This document shows positions 33,677 to 37,526 of a DNA stretch of 37,526 bases, piece after piece. The stretch is from positions 1 to 37,526 of the forward strand of contig SLJW01000114.1 of the NCBI GenBank assembly GCA_007134865.1, read 5' to 3'. The DNA is from Paracoccaceae bacterium (lineage in GTDB: Bacteria; Pseudomonadota; Alphaproteobacteria; Rhodobacterales; Rhodobacteraceae). A program made the position numbers and the translations under genes. The first letter of the stretch is position 1; the number at the start of each line of letters is the position of its first letter. Under the pieces are notes generated by a model. That model had not been told where the DNA came from, ran no database searches, and saw nothing but the letters and a program-made list of their open reading frames with translations.

Positions 33677-34876
33677 ATGGACCTGACCCTCAGCGCCCGC
33701 GACACGGCTTTTCGGGAAGAGGTGCGTGACTTCCTGCGCGCCGAATTGCCCACCCGCATCAGTGAGAAGGTGCGGCTGGGGCGGCAATTGGTGAAGGACG
33801 ACTACCTTGAGTGGCACGCGCTGTTGCGAGGGAGAGGCTGGCTTGCCGGCAACTGGCCGCGTGCCCATGGCGGTGCGGAATGGAGTGCGGTGGAGCGCCA
33901 TCTTTTCGACCTGGAAGCCACCGCTGCCAATGCCCCGCGCATCCTGCCCTTCGGGCTCGTGATGCTGGGCCCGGTGCTCATGAAGTTCGGCTCCGACGCA
34001 CAGAAGACGCATTACCTGCCGCGCATCCTCAATGACGATGATTGGTGGTGCCAAGGCTATTCCGAACCCGGGGCCGGGTCTGATCTTGCGAGCCTTCGCA
34101 CCAGCGCGGTGCGCGACGGGGATCACTACATCGTCAACGGACAGAAGACCTGGACCACGCTGGGCCACTATGCCAACCGAATGTTCGCCCTCGTCCGCAC
34201 GGACCCGCAGGCACCGAAAAAGCAGGCGGGCATTTCCTTTCTGTTGATCGACATGGAGAGCCCGGGGATCGAGGTCCGCCCGATTCGTCTTGTCGACGGC
34301 ACGGCAGAGGTGAACGAGGTGTTTCTGCGCGATGTGCGCGTGCCAGTGGAAAACCTTGTCGGGCGTGAGAATGATGGCTGGAGTATTGCGAAATACCTGC
34401 TGACGCATGAACGCACCGGAATCGCGGGCGTGGGGTTTGCGCGCGCTGGCTTGGCTGCGCTCAAGCGCATCGCCGCTCAGGAACGCGAAGGTGGTAAGCC
34501 CTTGGCCCGGAACGCGCTCTTCGCGGCCAGAATCGCGCGAGTTGAGATTGCGCTGATGGCGATGGAGACGACCAATCTGCGCGTCGTCGCGGCCGCTGCG
34601 GCAGGGCAGGCACCGGGGCCGGAAAGCTCCATGCTGAAGGTCAAGGGCACGCAGATAAGGCAGGAAATCACCGATCTGATCCGCCGCGCCACCGGCCCTT
34701 ACGCGCTGCCCTTTCAGGCCGATGCGCTGGCCCCTGCCGGAAACACCGCGCCCATCGGGCCAGACCATGCGCCCGCAGCCGCGCCGCAATATTTCAACAA
34801 TCGCAAATTGTCGATTTATGGCGGCTCGAACGAGATCCAGCGCGGGATCATCAGCAAGACCATGCTGGGGCTCTGA
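33677..34876 (+). CDS. Acyl-CoA dehydrogenase, large partner of a probable heteromeric pair
   Basis: FAD-dependent acyl-CoA dehydrogenase of 399 residues. Seen: GYSEPGAGSDLASL (FAD/substrate loop), YIVNGQKTWTT, NEVFLRDVRVPVENLVG and the C-terminal IYGGSNEIQRGIISKTMLGL. At the site where MCAD has its catalytic Glu (E-G-T) there is Gly-Gly; a Glu in LLTHERTGIAG is at the alternative position used by isovaleryl-CoA and steroid-type dehydrogenases. The neighbour is a shorter dehydrogenase only 14 bp away, like the alpha/beta pairs of steroid-degrading FadE enzymes. Confidence 0.9.
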   Translation: MDLTLSARDTAFREEVRDFLRAELPTRISEKVRLGRQLVKDDYLEWHALLRGRGWLAGNWPRAHGGAEWSAVERHLFDLEATAANAPRILPFGLVMLGPVLMKFGSDAQKTHYLPRILNDDDWWCQGYSEPGAGSDLASLRTSAVRDGDHYIVNGQKTWTTLGHYANRMFALVRTDPQAPKKQAGISFLLIDMESPGIEVRPIRLVDGTAEVNEVFLRDVRVPVENLVGRENDGWSIAKYLLTHERTGIAGVGFARAGLAALKRIAAQEREGGKPLARNALFAARIARVEIALMAMETTNLRVVAAAAAGQAPGPESSMLKVKGTQIRQEITDLIRRATGPYALPFQADALAPAGNTAPIGPDHAPAAAPQYFNNRKLSIYGGSNEIQRGIISKTMLGL

Positions 34877-34890
34877 GACGGAGGAAAGCC

Positions 34891-35943
34891 ATGGATTTCA
34901 CCTTGTCCGAGACGCGCGCGATGCTGGCCGACAGCCTGCGCGGAACACTGACGCGGGGGGCCGACTGGGCAGCGCTCGCAGAGCTCGGCGTCCCGGCGGC
35001 GCTGTTCACCGAGGCAGAGGGCGGCTACGGCGGTGAAGGATTCGACATCGCGCTGGTCTTCGAGGAGCTTGGCCGCGCAGGCGCTGTGACCCCGTTGCTC
35101 GACACTTGTATCCTCGCAGGTGGGCTCTTGGCCGAGTGCGGCGCAGACGTGCAGGTCGCCGCGATCCTTTCGGGCGAAAGCCAGGGCGCGTTTGCCCATT
35201 GGGAACCTGGCAGCCGCTACAGCCCCGAGCCGATGCAGACCGCGGCACGCGAGACTGATGGCGGCTGGCGGTTGACGGGTCACAAGGCCGTGGTGGTGAA
35301 CGCGCCCGCTTCCGATCTGATCCTGTGCTCAGCGCGCCTGCCCGACGAGCGAACAGGTCTGTTTCTGGTCGCGTCCGCCTCCAGCGGGGTGGAATTGCGC
35401 GAGACGCCCCTGATGGGTGGCGGTGATGCTGCCGAAATCATTCTCGACGACACGCCCGCGCAGTTGCTCACTTCAGATGCCGCGTCGATGATCGAGGCGC
35501 GCCTCGCCCGCGCCTGCCTCGCCCAATGTGCCGAGGCGCTGGGGCTGATGCAGGCGATCCGCGATCTGACACTGGACTATCTGCGCACCCGCAACCAGTT
35601 CGGCCAACCCATCGGGCGCTTTCAGGCGCTGCAACACCGCATGGCCGACATGCTGATTGAGATCGAGCAGGTGCGCTCGGCTGTCATAAATCTCGCTGGT
35701 CATCTCGCCGCCGACCGCCAGACCCGTGAACACCATGTCAGCGCCGCCAAGGTGCTGACCGGCGAGGTCGCGCGGCTGGTGAGCGAAGAAAGCATCCAGA
35801 TGCATGGCGGGATAGGCCTAACCGAGGAATATGCGCTTGGCCGCCACGCAATTCGGCTGAGCCTGTGCGATCATCGCTTCGGCGATGTCGATTACCATCT
35901 GGCGCGGTTTTCCGCGCTGAGCCATCAGGAGAACCAATCATGA
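34891..35943 (+). CDS. Acyl-CoA dehydrogenase, short partner of a probable heteromeric pair
   Basis: Shortened acyl-CoA dehydrogenase homologue, 350 residues. Seen: RNQFGQPIGRFQALQHRMADM and EESIQMHGGIGLTEEYALGRHAIR, the FAD-site motif of the second chain in heteromeric FadE pairs. The middle domain is poorly conserved: the S-E-P-x-x-G-S-D loop is replaced by A-H-W-E-P-G-S-R, so it may lack independent catalytic ability. It lies 14 bp after the large partner and overlaps the third dehydrogenase by 4 bp. An alpha2-beta2 assembly with its neighbour is inferred. Confidence 0.85.
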   Translation: MDFTLSETRAMLADSLRGTLTRGADWAALAELGVPAALFTEAEGGYGGEGFDIALVFEELGRAGAVTPLLDTCILAGGLLAECGADVQVAAILSGESQGAFAHWEPGSRYSPEPMQTAARETDGGWRLTGHKAVVVNAPASDLILCSARLPDERTGLFLVASASSGVELRETPLMGGGDAAEIILDDTPAQLLTSDAASMIEARLARACLAQCAEALGLMQAIRDLTLDYLRTRNQFGQPIGRFQALQHRMADMLIEIEQVRSAVINLAGHLAADRQTREHHVSAAKVLTGEVARLVSEESIQMHGGIGLTEEYALGRHAIRLSLCDHRFGDVDYHLARFSALSHQENQS

Positions 35944-37526
35944 CCGCGCATGTGCACCGCAATATCCCCGATAGTGCAGGGCAGAATGTCTGGCATATGG
36001 ACCCCGATTATGCCGATCTGCTGCGGCTCTATCTGGAGCCCGAAATCTTCGCGCGCGTTGTGCCCCATTTCGAGCGGATGGGCGGGCTGGTCGGCGGCCG
36101 ACTTGAACAGCTTGCGCTTGAGGCTGACCGCAACCCGCCCAAGTTGCATATCCGGGCGCGCAACGGCGCCGATCACGAATGGATTGAAAAGCACCCCGCC
36201 TATGTCGAGCTGGAGCGGGTGGCGTTTTCCGAATTCGGCCTCGCTGCCATGTCGCACCGTCCCGGCGTTTTCGGTCACGACGCAAAACTCCCTGCCGTGG
36301 TGAAGTACGGGCTGGTCTATCTGTTTGTGCAGGCCGAGTTTGGCCTCTGCTGCCCGCTGTCGATGACAGATAGCCTGACCCGGACCTTGGTAAAATTCGG
36401 CGACCCCGATCTGGTCGCGCAGCATTTCGAGGCGCTGACCACGCAGGATTTTGACGCGCTGGCGCAAGGGTCGATGTTCATGACCGAACAGGTCGCTGGT
36501 TCGGATGTTGGCGCGATCGAGACCACGGCGAGGCTGGTGGACGGTCAGTGGCGGCTTTATGGCGACAAGTGGTTCTGTTCGAATCCAGACGCCGCGCTGG
36601 GCATGGTGCTTGCGCGGCCCGAAGGCGGCGCACCGGGCACGCGCGGACTGTCGCTTTTCATGCTGCCGCGCCACCTGCCCGACGGCAGCCGCAACGCCTA
36701 TCGCATCCTGCGCCTGAAGGACAAGATGGGCACCAAATCGATGGCCTCGGGTGAAATTGCGCTGGAAGGGGCAACCGCCTGGTTGGTGGGTGATCCCGGT
36801 CAGGGCTTCAAGCAGATGGCCGACATGATCAACAATTCCCGTCTGGCCAATGGCGTGCGCTCCGCGGGCATGATGCGTCGGTCGGTCAACGAGGCGCGTT
36901 TCATCGCGGAAAACCGCACCGCCTTTGGCCGCAAGCTGATCGACCTGCCGCTGATGCGCCGCCAGATCGACAAGATGACCGCCACCGCCGAGCAGGCACG
37001 CAGCTTTGTGTTGCAGACCGCGGCGATGCTTGACCGCGCGGATGGTGGCGACGAGCATGCGCGCCGCGTGCTGCGCATCCTGACGCCGCTGGTCAAGTTC
37101 CGCGCCTGCCGCGATGCGCGCAAGGTTGCAGGCGATGCAATGGAGGTGCGCGGTGGCTGCGGCTATATCGAGGAATGGTCCGATGCCCGTGTGTTGCGCG
37201 ACGCGCATCTCGGCTCAATCTGGGAAGGGACGAGCAATATCGTCGCCCTTGACGTTGCCCGCGCCACCCGCCGCGAAGGCGCGCTTGAAGCGCTCGATGA
37301 CCATCTGAAGGGCCTGCTGGAGGAGGTGAATGACAGCGACGGCAACCGGCGCGCGCTGGCGGATGCCAGCGCACGCGCAGTCGCATTGATGCATGAGGTC
37401 GCCCATGCGCCGGAGATGGAGTCCGAGGTGCGCCGCGCGGCTTCGGGGCTCTACAATGCGGCGTCGGCCGTGATGATGGGCTGGGAGTCAACCCGCTTGG
37501 CGCGTCAGTCGAACCGTGCCAGCGGC
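35940..37526 (+). CDS. Acyl-CoA dehydrogenase, long AidB/FadE5-like type, cut by right edge
   Basis: Third dehydrogenase gene, open to the window end (529 codons seen). Seen: an N-terminal extension rich in R/E, GSMFMTEQVAGSDVGAIETTA, WFCSNPDAALGMVLARPEG, KMGTKSMASGEIAL, NRTAFGRKLIDLPLMRRQIDKM, MEVRGGCGYIEEW, and the C-terminal HLGSIWEGTSNIVALDVAR, where the E-G-T Glu is the MCAD-like catalytic base. The length and motifs are those of the long AidB/DmdC-like branch. ATG 35940 overlaps the previous stop by 4 bp. It likely serves a different step or a different acyl group from the preceding pair. Confidence 0.9.
   Translation, partial: MTAHVHRNIPDSAGQNVWHMDPDYADLLRLYLEPEIFARVVPHFERMGGLVGGRLEQLALEADRNPPKLHIRARNGADHEWIEKHPAYVELERVAFSEFGLAAMSHRPGVFGHDAKLPAVVKYGLVYLFVQAEFGLCCPLSMTDSLTRTLVKFGDPDLVAQHFEALTTQDFDALAQGSMFMTEQVAGSDVGAIETTARLVDGQWRLYGDKWFCSNPDAALGMVLARPEGGAPGTRGLSLFMLPRHLPDGSRNAYRILRLKDKMGTKSMASGEIALEGATAWLVGDPGQGFKQMADMINNSRLANGVRSAGMMRRSVNEARFIAENRTAFGRKLIDLPLMRRQIDKMTATAEQARSFVLQTAAMLDRADGGDEHARRVLRILTPLVKFRACRDARKVAGDAMEVRGGCGYIEEWSDARVLRDAHLGSIWEGTSNIVALDVARATRREGALEALDDHLKGLLEEVNDSDGNRRALADASARAVALMHEVAHAPEMESEVRRAASGLYNAASAVMMGWESTRLARQSNRASG

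Noticed and set aside
33383-34789. 468-codon minus-strand frame
   Set aside because: Antisense to the first acyl-CoA dehydrogenase; no domain, shadow composition.
35925-37208. 427-codon minus-strand frame
   Set aside because: Antisense to the long acyl-CoA dehydrogenase, which is open and full of family motifs.
1-37526. tRNA, rRNA and CRISPR array
   Set aside because: No cloverleaf-like segments, rRNA-like stretches or regularly spaced repeats were noticed on reading; a covariance search was not possible.

Overview
The window is a GC-rich chromosomal stretch most like an alphaproteobacterium of the Rhodobacterales (Paracoccus/Roseobacter relatives). I base this on base composition, three different binding-protein importers (one peptide ABC, two TRAP), a NarK gene divergent from a cysteine-poor FNR-type regulator, and long runs of start/stop-overlapping genes. 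No similarity search was run, so the taxonomy is inference.

Layout. (1) 1-2817: a nitrate/nitrite module. A universal stress protein and a NarK-type transporter (cut by the left edge) read leftward. An FNR/Dnr-type regulator reads rightward. The gap between them holds two perfect TTGAT-N4-ATCAA boxes. (2) 3011-12999: a peptide-use regulon with a CocE/S15-type hydrolase, an HTH regulator, a Tat-exported peptide-binding protein, two permeases, two ATPases and a C69-type dipeptidase. The regions upstream of the hydrolase, the regulator and the binding protein all carry a 10-bp-period direct repeat of TGACGC, a likely shared operator. (3) 13165-15911: a leftward DctP-DctQ-DctM TRAP importer. (4) 16078-21463: an accessory patch with four putative methyltransferases, a flavin split-barrel protein, a FolB-like protein, a small basic protein, a decayed membrane gene, an IS3-like relic and about 0.8 kb without a recognisable gene. 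(5) 21620-37526: two divergent operons forming a carboxylic-acid degradation island.

The island is the most interesting part. Leftward it encodes a DUF35 protein, a thiolase-fold protein, a crotonase, an IclR regulator, an ADP-forming acyl-CoA ligase and a polytopic membrane protein, almost all with 4-bp start/stop overlaps. Rightward it encodes a TAXI binding protein, a fused TRAP permease, a bifunctional hydratase/dehydrogenase and three acyl-CoA dehydrogenases. A coherent reading is uptake of an acid, CoA activation, dehydrogenation by a possibly heteromeric dehydrogenase, beta-oxidation, and carbon-carbon cleavage. The thiolase-fold enzyme has Ser where the catalytic Cys belongs, and its DUF35 partner lacks all four zinc cysteines. 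This suggests a departure from normal thiolysis, perhaps a retro-aldolase as in bacterial steroid side-chain breakdown. The substrate cannot be read from sequence.

Other points: the nucleophile position of the C69-type dipeptidase is Ser rather than Cys; strong hairpins lie between binding-protein and permease genes in two unrelated importer operons; and an operator-like double inverted repeat sits in the divergent promoter of the acid island.
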